A stretch of 46,336 nucleotides of DNA from an uncultured Cytophagaceae bacterium (GCA_903933935.1 CAIZMB010000153.1:1-46336), one strand, 5' to 3'; positions 1 to 9,777 are shown, counted from the first letter of the stretch. Numbers and translations: made by a program. The notes: generated by a model not told the origin, from the letters alone.

Positions 1-1
1 A

Positions 2-784
2 GGAGTGGAAATTTTAATGGATAAGGGAGTAAAAAATATAGAATTAAAGGGAGATTTGTGGAGTGTTCATACGTCTAAAAATGAAGTTTTAGATGGTTTT
101 TCTCATGTTCTTTCTTCGGCTCCAATGAGGGAATTAATTCCATGCATTATCCCCTCTTTGCCTCATAAATCGTTGACGGCTGCCTCTAAATTAGGATACC
201 GTGATTTCCTTACCGTGGTTTTGATTTGTAAGGATGAAGATGCCTTTACAGATAATTGGATTTACATTCATGATCCCAAAGTTAAAGTAGGCCGAGTGCA
301 GAATTTTAAATCATGGAGCCCATATATGGTTCCTGATCCTTCTATGGCATGTTATGGACTAGAGTATTTTTGCTTTGAAGGGGATGGATTATGGACTAGC
401 TCGAATGAAGATTTGATCGCTTTGGGCAAAAAAGAGATTTCACAAATAGGCTTGACGAATGAAAATTCGGTGATAGATGGGTATGTCGTACGCCAGCCCA
501 AAGCTTATCCGGTATATGACCATGACTATAAAGAGCATTTGTTAGATATTCGGGAAGGTCTTGAATCTTATCCAGGTTTGTATTTGGTGGGTAGAAATGG
601 GATGCATAAATACAACAACCAAGATCATAGCATGATGACGGCGATGTTAGCCGCTAAAAATATTATTTCGGGGAGTCAATTATACGACGTTTGGGATGTA
701 AATGAGGATGCTGAATACCATGAAGGTGGTGACCGCGGGGCAGAATCAGGAATTGTAGGACGCGCAGTCCCCGGAAAAGTTTGA
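2..784 (+). CDS. FAD-dependent oxidoreductase, C-terminal part
   Basis: This is the 3' end of a flavin-dependent amine-oxidase/UDP-galactopyranose-mutase-like oxidoreductase. The reading frame is open to the left edge, so the N-terminal Rossmann FAD-binding region lies outside the window. The GTG at position 5 is only the first possible start inside it. What is visible is the substrate-cap part plus the typical flavin-binding C-terminus, with PGLYLVGRNGMHKYNN followed by DHSMMTAMLAAKNI, where such enzymes contact the flavin and a helix follows. Relatives of this type usually sit in polysaccharide or lipid-modification loci. The exact substrate cannot be read from the sequence. It stops one base before the convergent glycosyltransferase gene. 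I am confident of the fold and unsure of the reaction. Confidence 0.8.
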   Translation, partial: GVEILMDKGVKNIELKGDLWSVHTSKNEVLDGFSHVLSSAPMRELIPCIIPSLPHKSLTAASKLGYRDFLTVVLICKDEDAFTDNWIYIHDPKVKVGRVQNFKSWSPYMVPDPSMACYGLEYFCFEGDGLWTSSNEDLIALGKKEISQIGLTNENSVIDGYVVRQPKAYPVYDHDYKEHLLDIREGLESYPGLYLVGRNGMHKYNNQDHSMMTAMLAAKNIISGSQLYDVWDVNEDAEYHEGGDRGAESGIVGRAVPGKV

Positions 785-785
785 T

Positions 786-2045
786 TTAATTTTCGAATGA
801 AATCTTAACTTTCGTGCTTCTAAATTGAATATACGAAATCCAGAAAAGTAAAATAGGAACTGAAATAGTGAGTTGTCTTGGCAATGCAGAAATCAGCGAA
901 GACAAGGCTAAATAGGCTAATATAAAGAGGGCCAAAAAATTAATTTCAAGGGGACATTTTCTGAAATTTAACCCCCACAAATAAAGCGATAATATAAAAA
1001 AAGTTAGTAAAATCGCGTTAGGCACGAATCTCAATAACCCCCTTTCCGTGTGAGAAAAACCTGTTTGCGGAAAGTTAAACCATAATCTTCCTTGGTTTGT
1101 GAACCAATTTCTTAGATACTTTATAGGGTGTTTTTTGATATTTTCAATCCCCTTTTTTTTGTAAGCATCATCGCTCTCAACTCCTTTCAGGGTTAAAAAA
1201 TAGGTAAAATCACTTAAATGGTTTTTATATAATGTGGGTCCACCCACTTCTTGGCCATTAAACAATGTTTCTGGAAACCAATCACCGAATTCATTTTCAT
1301 ACGGAGTACTCATCCAATAAAGATTCATTCCACCGCTATTGCCCCAGTAAAATACTCTACCGGTTAAATTATAGGTATAAGCTAGATAGGGAGTGACTAC
1401 TGCAAAGGCAATTCCTAGCGCAATGAGTAAGCTTTTTATCTTAGGTTTCGCGATATTTTTGATTCGAAAAAATAGGAATACAGCTGCCCAGAAAATAAGC
1501 ATGAGCAATAAAATATACCCAAAGATGAACTTTGTCAGAACGATTAGCCCAATAACGACACCTGATATATATAAATAATTTTTATTGCCTTTCGTGTAAT
1601 AAGTGGTTATTGTCAACAACAAAGAACTCATTAAAAATGAGGTAAATGGCTCGGTCAGTATGGATGGAATTTCTTGGTATCCCAGATAGTACAAGCCCCA
1701 AGCAGAGGATGCTATGAAGGCTACTTTGGTATTTGTATATGCATTAATGGATTTAAATAAAAAAACAACGCTCATGTATTGCATACATGCATTCGCTAGA
1801 GGGATTGTTAGTAAGGGTAATTTGAAGTATAAAAATGGAACTAAAAAAAGGGGGTAGCCAGGGCCATTCCAAAGGAATACGACATTTTTTGGGGAGTAGA
1901 ATCCTTGTAAAAGATTTTGGGCATACATGATGTACCTGCTTTCGTCGCCCTCCATTTTATCGGAATGTAACTTCAAAACCAATAAGATGAAAATGGCTAA
2001 AAAAGGACTAAATACCAACCAAGGATTCCCAAATTTCAACTTCAT
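786..2045 (-). CDS. GT-C membrane glycosyltransferase (PMT/ArnT-like)
   Basis: A 419-residue polytopic membrane protein with about ten hydrophobic segments. The first membrane helix (about residues 10-26) is followed by MEGDESRY, with the acidic pair D34-E35 in the first external loop. That arrangement is the hallmark of the GT39/GT83 (PMT, ArnT, RgtA-D) GT-C fold, which uses polyprenyl-phosphate sugars outside the cytoplasmic membrane. NGPGYPLFLVPFLY follows and is also typical of the family. The acceptor (lipid A, protein or polysaccharide) is not predictable. The start lies 20 bases after the lactonase-Rid stop on the same strand, so co-transcription with it is possible. Its end nearly touches the convergent oxidoreductase. 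Family assignment is solid, specificity unknown. Confidence 0.82.
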   Translation of the reverse strand: MKLKFGNPWLVFSPFLAIFILLVLKLHSDKMEGDESRYIMYAQNLLQGFYSPKNVVFLWNGPGYPLFLVPFLYFKLPLLTIPLANACMQYMSVVFLFKSINAYTNTKVAFIASSAWGLYYLGYQEIPSILTEPFTSFLMSSLLLTITTYYTKGNKNYLYISGVVIGLIVLTKFIFGYILLLMLIFWAAVFLFFRIKNIAKPKIKSLLIALGIAFAVVTPYLAYTYNLTGRVFYWGNSGGMNLYWMSTPYENEFGDWFPETLFNGQEVGGPTLYKNHLSDFTYFLTLKGVESDDAYKKKGIENIKKHPIKYLRNWFTNQGRLWFNFPQTGFSHTERGLLRFVPNAILLTFFILSLYLWGLNFRKCPLEINFLALFILAYLALSSLISALPRQLTISVPILLFWISYIQFRSTKVKISFEN

Positions 2046-2065
2046 TTTGTATTGCTTTTTATTAA

Positions 2066-3610
2066 TTACTTCAACTCAATCACCATATCAATTTCCACCG
2101 CAACATTATTTGGCAAGACATTCACGCCGATTGCTGAACGGGTATGTCGGCCACGTTCCCCAAATATTTCGACCATCAGATTTGAGAAACCATTCATGAC
2201 GCTAGGCTGTTGGGTAAAATTAGATTCTGAATTCACAAATCCATTGACTTTTACAATTCTTCTCACCCGATTTAAATCTCCAATGTTTGCTTTTAGAGTT
2301 GATAATAAATTAATGCCCACGAGTCTAGCCGCCGCTTGACCTTGCTCCACACTTAGCTCTTTCCCTAATTTTCCTACCACTTGACCCCCCTCTGGCTTGT
2401 CTGGAATATGCCCAGATAAATACACCATATTTCCCGAAATCACACATTTTATGTAATTGGCCATCGGAGTGCTAGGCGCTTTCAATCCTATTTTTAAGGC
2501 CTTAATTTGCGCTTCTGCATCTATTTCTTTTTCAATGAAATGCAGGCTGACAGGTGCCTGCACCAAAATATCTTGGTGCGTATTTGTTAATTCACCTGTT
2601 TGATCGTTAAAGGAATATACTTCCACTTTGTGATCATCTTGACTTGCCACATAAACAAAATGGCCTGTTGGGTCAAAATTAAAGTTTCTAGGTTTGCGCG
2701 CGACCGTCATATGTTTAACCTTCTTTAAAAGCCCATCAGCTTGCACGGCGAAAATAGTTAACTCATTCGAACTTATCCGATTCGAACTAATCAGCCACTT
2801 TTCATTCGGGGAAAGATGGATATCAGCACTTCCTTTATCAGGGGATTTTGCCGTATCTGCATCCAAAGTTTGAACTAAATTTAATTGGTTGTTGGTCACT
2901 TTAAATACGTCGACCTGCCCCTTCAACTCAGTAATCAAATAAGCATTGCTGCCAGCTTTATTGAAAATTAAATGGCGAGGTCCTTGACCTGCCGGTACGG
3001 TCGTTGCGGTAAATTTTTCTTCCACGGTTCCATCTGCAAAAATTTTATGTTGGTATATTTTATCCGTCCCCAAATCATTTACATATAGGTAATTTTGATC
3101 AGGCGAAAGGATCGTCATGTGAGCATGTGGTTGTTTTTGGCGGCTTGGGTGAACGCTTGATCCCGTATATTGAATGATCTGACTTACCGGTGAAATACGC
3201 CCCTCAAATGTTTTGAATACGCTTAAACTTCCTCCGGAATAATTGGCCACATATAAAGTTTTGCTCACCTCCCGGTATAAAACATAACATGGACCTGGAC
3301 TAACGGTTAAGCTTGAGCTTAATTTTTCAAATTGGCCCTTTGTATTTTTTACAAAGGAACTGACGGCCGACTTCCCTCCGGCTTCTTCTGTGACCGAAAA
3401 TAAATATTGACCATCCGCGGAAATATGTTGGAAAGATGCTGCTGGCGCTTGCAAAGCGTATGCTTTTCTTGATTTTCCACTTTGAAGGCTGATGTCAAAT
3501 ACTTCAATGCCTGGATTCCCAGTCTGTGTGTAGGATCCTACTACGAGTTGGTGGGTCAAAGAATCTGCTGGTGCAAAACTTAATAAGCTGAGGGCGATCG
3601 TTAAAAACAT
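2066..3610 (-). CDS. secreted lactonase-like propeller fused to a Rid domain
   Basis: A 514-residue exported protein with two domains. A signal peptide covers about residues 1-18. Residues 20-355 form a seven-bladed 6-phosphogluconolactonase (YbhE/PF10282 lactonase) propeller with the family's conserved pieces: KQPHAHMT, GQGPRHLIF, GSADIHLSPN and RNFNFDPTG. From about residue 363 to the end is a YjgF/YER057c/UK114 (Rid) domain of about 150 residues with VYLSGHIP near its start and RSAIGVNVLP near its end. R491 lies where Rid proteins carry the arginine that binds the carboxylate of imine/enamine substrates. The two families are normally separate proteins, and Rid proteins are usually cytoplasmic. 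A frame join by sequencing error is unlikely because one uninterrupted frame spans both parts. The activity of either half is an inference from family membership. Confidence 0.88.
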   Translation of the reverse strand: MFLTIALSLLSFAPADSLTHQLVVGSYTQTGNPGIEVFDISLQSGKSRKAYALQAPAASFQHISADGQYLFSVTEEAGGKSAVSSFVKNTKGQFEKLSSSLTVSPGPCYVLYREVSKTLYVANYSGGSLSVFKTFEGRISPVSQIIQYTGSSVHPSRQKQPHAHMTILSPDQNYLYVNDLGTDKIYQHKIFADGTVEEKFTATTVPAGQGPRHLIFNKAGSNAYLITELKGQVDVFKVTNNQLNLVQTLDADTAKSPDKGSADIHLSPNEKWLISSNRISSNELTIFAVQADGLLKKVKHMTVARKPRNFNFDPTGHFVYVASQDDHKVEVYSFNDQTGELTNTHQDILVQAPVSLHFIEKEIDAEAQIKALKIGLKAPSTPMANYIKCVISGNMVYLSGHIPDKPEGGQVVGKLGKELSVEQGQAAARLVGINLLSTLKANIGDLNRVRRIVKVNGFVNSESNFTQQPSVMNGFSNLMVEIFGERGRHTRSAIGVNVLPNNVAVEIDMVIELK

Positions 3611-3653
3611 TTTTTTATAGGTTTAGATAGACCAAATTATTAAATTTTTTCAA

Positions 3654-6600
3654 TTAAACCCGTGGTGGGATCAACTTATAAACCACGGGAGTTATTATAC
3701 GGGATAAAAGTGTGGATGAAATAAGTCCACCAATCATCACGATGGCCAGAGGGGAAATCAACGGATTAGTCGAAATGGCAATCGGAATTAACCCACCTAT
3801 TGCGGTAAATGTCGTTAAGATAATGGGCAGAAATCGAACCTCTCCAGCTTCACGAATGGCTTCTTCCATCGGCATTCCCTCTCTCCTTAATTGGTTCGTA
3901 AAGTCGACCAACAAAATGGTATTTTTTACCTCAATCCCGGCGAGGGCAATCATGCCGATCGTTGCCACAAATGACATAGAATTTCCAGTAAAATAGAGCG
4001 CTAATAAGGCCCCCACGATGCCTAATGGAATGACGGAAAGAACAATTAGCGTACTTTTAAATGTCCCAAATTCTAGAATTAAAACCGCTATAAATGTAAA
4101 AATCGTGACTAAAATGATGGTTCCAAATCCCCCAAAGGAGTCATTTTTACTTTCTACTTCACCGCCCATTTGGAAGCGATATCCCTGGGGTAAATTAATC
4201 TGTTTTAATGAGGACTCCACCTCACTGATGACCTCAGAATTTAGATATCCTTTTTTAACAAATGAGCCGATAGAAACCGAACGGGATTTATTTAAATGAT
4301 TAATGCTTTGCGGGGATGTCTCTAATTTCAAATGAGCTACTTGTGATAATGGGATAGCTGTTCCTTGCACATTATTGATATATAAATCATCAAAAACGCG
4401 AAGATCAGGTTGATTTGAATGGGGTTTAGATACTTGTATGGTAAACTCATTTCCATCGTTATCCGTCATTTTCCCTAAATCAAAACCGGAAATAACCATC
4501 CGAACCATTCGATCGATACTGACGGTTGGGATACCCAGCGAACTCGCTTTTTCTTTGTCAATTTCAACGCGTATATCTGATTTTAGATTTTTTAATGGGT
4601 TATTGATATAGATAGTCGCCTTATTTTTTGCGAGTAAATTTTCTACCTTAATGGCTAATATCCGCAGGGTATCTATATTTTTTCCCAAAATACGCACCTC
4701 AACTGGCGCGACGACAGGTGGCCCTTGCTCAAAGTTCTTCACCTCAACTTTCGCTCCTGGATACGGGGTCCATTTGTTTCTAAGTTGGTCTATGATTTCA
4801 ATTTTCCGAGCGGCTCCTGTCCCTTCTTTTAATTGGACAAATAAACCGGCGTAGTCACTGCGCTCATTTAATGGAATAACATTATAATAAATTCTTGGGT
4901 TACCTTTTCCCACGTTGGCCGATACAAATTGTACCTCCGGGATCTGCTTTAGCTCTTTTTCAATCTTTTTGCAAATGGAATCCGTATAGGCAAGATTGGA
5001 CTGCATGGGACTAAAAATATTGACTAAAAATTGAGGTTTTTCTGAGGACGGGAATAGACTAAAACCTAGGATAGGGAATAGTTGAAGGGAAGCAATAAAA
5101 ATACCTAGCGCAATCAAAAGCGTGATGACCGGTTTTTTAATGGCAACATCTAGCAATTTGGAATAACTCCCTGATATGAGTTTTTTGATGACTCTTAAAA
5201 AAATGTTTCCATCCGGATGACCCTCATGTTTTTTTAAGATTCTACTGGATAAAAATGGAACGACCGTTAGTGAAACTAATAGGGATGCCAAAATAGAGGA
5301 AATGACCGCCATGGGTAGACTTCTGATAAAATCTCCGGAGGAATCCGGTAGAAATACAAGGGGCATAAAGGCGACAATTAACGTGATTGTGCAGCCTAAA
5401 ACCGCCATGCCAATTTGGTTTGTGGCCTTTAAAGTAGCCTCTAACCTAGTGTGGCCTTCACGCATCCAGCGTTCGATATTTTCAACAACCACAATACTAT
5501 CATCGACCAACAATCCTAAGGCGACCACAAAACCCACAATACTTAATTGGTTTAGGCTATAACCTAATAAATTTAACATGATAATTCCAATCGCAAGGGA
5601 TAGTGGAATGGAGATCATCACGACCAATGAAGCCCTCAATCCCAAAGGCAGAAGTGTTATTGCGACGAGTAATATGGCAATCATAAAGTCTTTGAACAAG
5701 CCACTTAAGCGTTCACTAACGTTGTATGCTTGATCAAAATGCACAACCAAATCGATATTGGAAGGCAAGGTTTTCCTGAAATTCTCAATGACTGGAAGGT
5801 ATTCCTTTTGTGTATTTGCAATGTTTTCGTTGCCCTTTAACGCGGCAGAAACAAAGACGCAACGATTCCCGTTGAGCCGAGTAATATGCTTATTAGGCCC
5901 GTAGCTAAAATAGACAGAAGCCACATCCTTCAGCAACACATTTTTCCCCTGATATGCGAAAACAACCGTATTTTTAATTTCGTCAATGTTCCGATATTGT
6001 CCACTCGTTTTGATGTTAAACGATTTATTATTTTCGACCAAATTCCCCCCAGGAATATTTGCAATCTCACTTTGAATGGCTTGAAATACCCGATCCGTCG
6101 AAATCATCATTTGTGCCATTTTTTCGATATTCAAATCTACTTTGACAAATTGATCAGGCAAACCAGCTATTTCGATTTTCTTTAGGCCTGTGACTTTTTC
6201 CAAATCTTCCTGCAATTGCTCAGCATAGATTTTCAATTTATCCTGTGAAGCATTGTTTGATACGAGCGCCATTTGTAAAATGTTCGTACCGGTAGGAGTG
6301 ACTTTTTGCAAGTCAATTTTCACAATATCTTTGGGCAACTCATCACTCAAACTATTAATCTCTCGAACCAGCTCGCTATATTTTTCATCCACATTTACAC
6401 TGTAATTGCAGTAAATAGCCATAATCACCACTCCGTCCGAGACAGTCGTATTGATGCGTTTTATATCTTCTAATTCAAACAATTTCTTCTCAATGGGCTT
6501 GACCACCATTTCCTCTAAATCTTCTGGACTTGTTCCCGGATAAACGACGATCAAAGGAAATTGGGGCGCGTTCATTTCAGGATCTTCCGCGCGTGGCATT

Positions 6601-6692
6601 GTCAGGACCGTTGTGATACCTACCACCACAATCATTAAGAATATGGTGAGGGTAAATTGATAATTTTTTACGGCGTAATTTGATATTTTCAT
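3654..6692 (-). CDS. RND multidrug efflux permease (AcrB-like, HAE1 type)
   Basis: A 1012-residue inner-membrane pump of the resistance-nodulation-division family, slightly shorter than AcrB. It has the two-fold layout: one N-terminal helix (about 13-31), a large periplasmic loop, a bundle of helices from about 333, a second periplasmic loop and a final helix bundle. The proton-relay pair is present as D397-D398 in GLLVDDSIVVVENIER, and the matching lysine appears in IEVKNTILLVDF near the C-terminus. The N-terminal MPRAEDPEM resembles drug exporters (HAE1) more than metal exporters. It follows the membrane fusion protein by five bases and closes the TetR-TolC-MFP-RND set, so it should act as the energy-coupled subunit of a tripartite exporter. 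The substrate is unknown. Confidence 0.95.
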   Translation of the reverse strand: MKISNYAVKNYQFTLTIFLMIVVVGITTVLTMPRAEDPEMNAPQFPLIVVYPGTSPEDLEEMVVKPIEKKLFELEDIKRINTTVSDGVVIMAIYCNYSVNVDEKYSELVREINSLSDELPKDIVKIDLQKVTPTGTNILQMALVSNNASQDKLKIYAEQLQEDLEKVTGLKKIEIAGLPDQFVKVDLNIEKMAQMMISTDRVFQAIQSEIANIPGGNLVENNKSFNIKTSGQYRNIDEIKNTVVFAYQGKNVLLKDVASVYFSYGPNKHITRLNGNRCVFVSAALKGNENIANTQKEYLPVIENFRKTLPSNIDLVVHFDQAYNVSERLSGLFKDFMIAILLVAITLLPLGLRASLVVMISIPLSLAIGIIMLNLLGYSLNQLSIVGFVVALGLLVDDSIVVVENIERWMREGHTRLEATLKATNQIGMAVLGCTITLIVAFMPLVFLPDSSGDFIRSLPMAVISSILASLLVSLTVVPFLSSRILKKHEGHPDGNIFLRVIKKLISGSYSKLLDVAIKKPVITLLIALGIFIASLQLFPILGFSLFPSSEKPQFLVNIFSPMQSNLAYTDSICKKIEKELKQIPEVQFVSANVGKGNPRIYYNVIPLNERSDYAGLFVQLKEGTGAARKIEIIDQLRNKWTPYPGAKVEVKNFEQGPPVVAPVEVRILGKNIDTLRILAIKVENLLAKNKATIYINNPLKNLKSDIRVEIDKEKASSLGIPTVSIDRMVRMVISGFDLGKMTDNDGNEFTIQVSKPHSNQPDLRVFDDLYINNVQGTAIPLSQVAHLKLETSPQSINHLNKSRSVSIGSFVKKGYLNSEVISEVESSLKQINLPQGYRFQMGGEVESKNDSFGGFGTIILVTIFTFIAVLILEFGTFKSTLIVLSVIPLGIVGALLALYFTGNSMSFVATIGMIALAGIEVKNTILLVDFTNQLRREGMPMEEAIREAGEVRFLPIILTTFTAIGGLIPIAISTNPLISPLAIVMIGGLISSTLLSRIITPVVYKLIPPRV

Positions 6693-6697
6693 GCTAC

Positions 6698-7753
6698 TTA
6701 GCGAATTATTTTAATGGCTGATCCGTCATTTAAATAGGCATTTCCACTGGTAATGATTCCTTTTACGTCCTCTAGACCCTGAGTAACATATACTTTTCCA
6801 TGTGCCATACCACTGATTTTTACTTGTATTTTTTCAGCTGTTTTTTCATCTTTTGTGATGAATATAAATCCTTCGTTTTCATTCCCTTCAACCACTGCGT
6901 CAAATGGAATAACCCAAGCATTTGTTTTTTTCTTAGGCTGGATATTCGCTTTTCCAAAGATCCCTAAAGCAATTTTTTTGGTAGGGATTCCATTTGTTTT
7001 TAACGTAACCCATAAGGTGCCCGTAATGGGATCCACCCCTTCTGATTTTGCCCGAATCGTAGCAGAGAAATTTTGATCTTTTTCAGTATCAATGGTCACG
7101 GTGGCTTGATCGCCGATAGAAACGGATGCCCAGTCTTGGTCGCTTAGGCCAACTTTCAACACCCAATTATTTGTAGCGCCATTGACCATGAGGATGGGTG
7201 TTCCAGGGCCCACAACCTGGCCATCATTGGCTAATTTTTTTAATACATATCCAGCTTTTAAGGCCCTGATTTCGGCATAATTCTGATTGAATTTTAACAC
7301 TGAAATTTGTTGCCTTGCCATATCCAAAGCCGTTTTGCTGTTTTGGAATTGTTCTAAGGTTGCCACACTGTCTTTGTATAAATTGCCTGCACGCTTAAAA
7401 TCGCGTTCTGCTTTTTCAACCCCAATCTGTGCTTGTTGGACTTGTGATTTGATTTCAGTCAAGTTTAGCGTGGCTAGCAATTGGCCCGCTTTGATCGCAT
7501 CTCCTTCTTTAACCAAAATATTCTGAATAATACCCCCAATTTTAAATCCTAAATAGGTCTCATCTTCCGTCGTAAAAATACCCGAAGCATGAATAGACTG
7601 ACCCACCACTTCTTGGTTTATTGGAATGATTTTGACCGGAATAATTTCGGAGTCATTTGTGCGTTCTTCCACTTTTTTCTTAGCACAGGCGGATAGGAAA
7701 AAGATCAAAACAAAGCTTGAAAAAAGGTATTTTATCAGATTCATATTAGTCAT
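6698..7753 (-). CDS. RND periplasmic adaptor (membrane fusion lipoprotein)
   Basis: A 351-residue adaptor linking the inner-membrane pump to the outer-membrane channel. The N-terminus is a lipoprotein signal with lipobox LSAC, acylated at C23 if the first ATG is used. A biotinyl/lipoyl-like half motif follows (GGIIQNILVKEGDAIKAGQ, about residues 73-91). Next comes a coiled-coil hairpin (about 95-150), then the second lipoyl half (IRALKAGYVLKKLANDGQVV), beta-barrel and membrane-proximal domains. The start at 7753 overlaps the upstream TolC-like gene by eight bases; an alternative ATG at 7744 would remove the overlap. It belongs to one transcription unit with its partners. Family confidence is high and substrate range unknown. 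Confidence 0.93.
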   Translation of the reverse strand: MTNMNLIKYLFSSFVLIFFLSACAKKKVEERTNDSEIIPVKIIPINQEVVGQSIHASGIFTTEDETYLGFKIGGIIQNILVKEGDAIKAGQLLATLNLTEIKSQVQQAQIGVEKAERDFKRAGNLYKDSVATLEQFQNSKTALDMARQQISVLKFNQNYAEIRALKAGYVLKKLANDGQVVGPGTPILMVNGATNNWVLKVGLSDQDWASVSIGDQATVTIDTEKDQNFSATIRAKSEGVDPITGTLWVTLKTNGIPTKKIALGIFGKANIQPKKKTNAWVIPFDAVVEGNENEGFIFITKDEKTAEKIQVKISGMAHGKVYVTQGLEDVKGIITSGNAYLNDGSAIKIIR

Positions 7754-9101
7754 TTTTTAAAGGATAAGTGGCCGCTTCACGTTCTACTTGGGCTGCGGCG
7801 ATTAATATTTTAAATTGATTTATATTCAATAATAAATGGGCATTGGTCCATTGACTTCTCGCATCTAACGTTTCTATATACGTATTTACCCCTTCTTTAT
7901 ACCCTTTGTCTATCAGCTTTTGATAGGTATTCGCTACGTCGATTTGCTTCTGACTTGCTCGGAAAGCAACCCATGTTTGTGTTAGGTTTTGTTGTGCGAT
8001 TTGAAGGGCAAGATTGACTTGCTTGCTGGTTAGGTCAAGTGATTTTTTTGCCATGTCAACATCCATCGCCGACTGCTTTATTTTGTTTAAATTTCGTTTG
8101 CCTGAAAAGATGGGGATGTCTACTTGCATGCCCAATAAATAGTATGCCGATTTCTGATTAAAATCCCAATTGGACGATTGCGAACCTAAGTTTAAATAGC
8201 CGTTTAATTTAGGTAAATAAAAACCTTCATTCATTTTTACGACCGACTGCTGTAACGAAATGGCTTGTTTCAGCATGCTCAATTCTTCTCTTTGATCTAC
8301 CTCTCCGACTAGCGATTTTTTCAAAATATCTAACGCTTCCTGCTCATTATAATTGGTTTTAATCTCCATTAATAATTCTCGATTTAAAAGAAAATTGAAA
8401 TACATTTTGGCAGATTCTGCTTGTTTTTCTGCTTCGGATAATTGGGAACCCAACTGTGCAATTTCATTTTCCGATCTAAGAATATAGGCGGGCAAACCTT
8501 TGCCATTGGCCAATAATTTCTCATTTATTTTTTTGCCCTCTTGGGCCAAAAGCAATCCATTTTGGTAGATCCCAATCGCCTTATAGGACATCAAATAATT
8601 TAAATAAGCGATTTTAATGTTTTTGGCTAACTCTCTTTTATATATCTGAATATCTGCCTTTTGAATGCCCAATGTTTGACTCTGGATTTCTTTGTTGATC
8701 GAGATGTCCCGATTGTAAATGGGCATGACAGTGGTCAATTTAACATCATAGAAATTTCGAGGAAAGAAGTTCGTTTCTACATTACTAATTTGAGGAAATG
8801 CAGTGCTTTTTGTCAACTGGTTTAACGTGGCATATACTGGATTAAGCATATCGCCTACCGGAAATGAAATGCTTCGACCGCCTTCACCTGTTTGATATCC
8901 GCCTTGAAAAGCAAGCGTCGGCTGATATAGACTTTGGGCAGATTGTAAAGATAAAAGGGCCTTTTCCGCCGATATAGATTTTTGTTGGAGTACGATATTT
9001 TGCTGAAAACCCATTTCGATGTATTCATCCAAAATGGATTTTTGGCCCATGACCCATGCAAATGGGAATAGCAAAAACAATAAGGGTAACAGTAACTTCA
9101 T
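7746..9101 (-). CDS. TolC-like outer-membrane efflux channel
   Basis: A 451-residue outer-membrane factor. Residues 1-19 form a signal peptide ending at VMG-Q. The remainder has the long amphipathic helices and the internal duplication expected of TolC/OprM channels, with many Ala/Gln/Ser-rich helical stretches and a short beta-strand region in each half (for example FYLPKLNGYLNLGSQSS). It starts four bases after the TetR gene stop and overlaps the adaptor gene start, so it is the first structural gene of the efflux operon. It would provide the exit duct of the RND exporter. Confidence 0.92.
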   Translation of the reverse strand: MKLLLPLLFLLFPFAWVMGQKSILDEYIEMGFQQNIVLQQKSISAEKALLSLQSAQSLYQPTLAFQGGYQTGEGGRSISFPVGDMLNPVYATLNQLTKSTAFPQISNVETNFFPRNFYDVKLTTVMPIYNRDISINKEIQSQTLGIQKADIQIYKRELAKNIKIAYLNYLMSYKAIGIYQNGLLLAQEGKKINEKLLANGKGLPAYILRSENEIAQLGSQLSEAEKQAESAKMYFNFLLNRELLMEIKTNYNEQEALDILKKSLVGEVDQREELSMLKQAISLQQSVVKMNEGFYLPKLNGYLNLGSQSSNWDFNQKSAYYLLGMQVDIPIFSGKRNLNKIKQSAMDVDMAKKSLDLTSKQVNLALQIAQQNLTQTWVAFRASQKQIDVANTYQKLIDKGYKEGVNTYIETLDARSQWTNAHLLLNINQFKILIAAAQVEREAATYPLKND

Positions 9102-9105
9102 TTTC

Positions 9106-9726
9106 TTAGGCTTTTTTCAGTGTATTAATCATCCAACGAATCGACTCATGCATGGATTGTACCACCTTGTCGGGTTCTACTAATCGCTCTAGTCGTTGGC
9201 GTATCGCTAACGAAACTAGGCCATGGGCAACCGCCCATACGGCCATGGATATTGTGGCCACGTCGCCTGATTGAATTAATTTCTTATCCATGCATTCTTG
9301 AATAATTAGTTTTAAAGTTTCTAGGGCGATATCTCCGTTGGGCCAATAACCCACATTTTGCTCCCTAACCGTTTTCATGGGAGCATTTTGAATGAACATT
9401 AAATCATAATATTCTGGATTTTCTAGACCAAAATTGATGTAATTTTCACCCAATAAATAAAGTCGGTCAATCGGATTTTCAATTTGAATCAGCGCCAAAT
9501 TAGACGCGATCATTCGCTCGAATCCCATCTCACAGAGATGAAATAAGATTTCGTTTTTATCCTTAAAATAAATGTAAAGGGTAGTCGGGCTATACTCAAT
9601 GAGATCTGCAATTTTCCGAATGGATACGTTTTCAAAACCCTCCTTGACAAATAACTGCATGGAAGCTTCCAAAATCATTTTCCTGATTTCTTCCCTTTGC
9701 TTCTCCTTTCTTTCTAAAATTCCCAT
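9106..9726 (-). CDS. TetR-family repressor of the efflux operon
   Basis: A 206-residue one-component regulator. The N-terminal helix-turn-helix (about residues 10-57) has the classic TetR pattern: ILEASMQLFVKEGFENVSIR, KIADLIEYSPTTLYIYFKDK, NEILFHL. The C-terminal part is the variable ligand-binding and dimerisation domain, with a TetR_C-like WAVAHGLVSLAIRQRLER segment. It is the first gene of the TetR-TolC-adaptor-pump operon, so it most likely represses its own transcription unit and is released by an exported compound. A dyad in its promoter (9753-9776) is a plausible operator. The ATG at 9724-9726 is the only good start, and no purine-rich ribosome binding site is present. Confidence 0.93.
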   Translation of the reverse strand: MGILERKEKQREEIRKMILEASMQLFVKEGFENVSIRKIADLIEYSPTTLYIYFKDKNEILFHLCEMGFERMIASNLALIQIENPIDRLYLLGENYINFGLENPEYYDLMFIQNAPMKTVREQNVGYWPNGDIALETLKLIIQECMDKKLIQSGDVATISMAVWAVAHGLVSLAIRQRLERLVEPDKVVQSMHESIRWMINTLKKA

Positions 9727-9743
9727 CGCTTTTATTTACATTG

Positions 9744-9777
9744 CAAAAATAATGAACAGTGTTAATAAATTGTTCAA
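9744..9777 (-). promoter_or_regulatory. Bacteroidota-type promoter of the efflux operon
   Basis: On the minus strand a TTG (plus positions 9775-9777) is followed after 23 bases by TATTTTTG (9751 down to 9744). This matches the TTG-N(17-23)-TANNTTTG pattern of Bacteroidota housekeeping promoters. Transcription would begin about ten bases before the TetR start codon. A second TAATTTTG box lies at 9782-9775 but lacks an obvious upstream TTG. Confidence 0.5.
9753..9776. promoter_or_regulatory. candidate TetR operator dyad
   Basis: TGAACA (9753-9758) and TGTTCA (9771-9776) form an inverted repeat with a 12-base AT-rich spacer. The dyad occupies the spacer between the -33 and -7 elements of the promoter proposed for the efflux operon. 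That is the expected place for an autorepressing TetR protein. Binding by the adjacent regulator is inferred from position and symmetry only. Confidence 0.45.
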
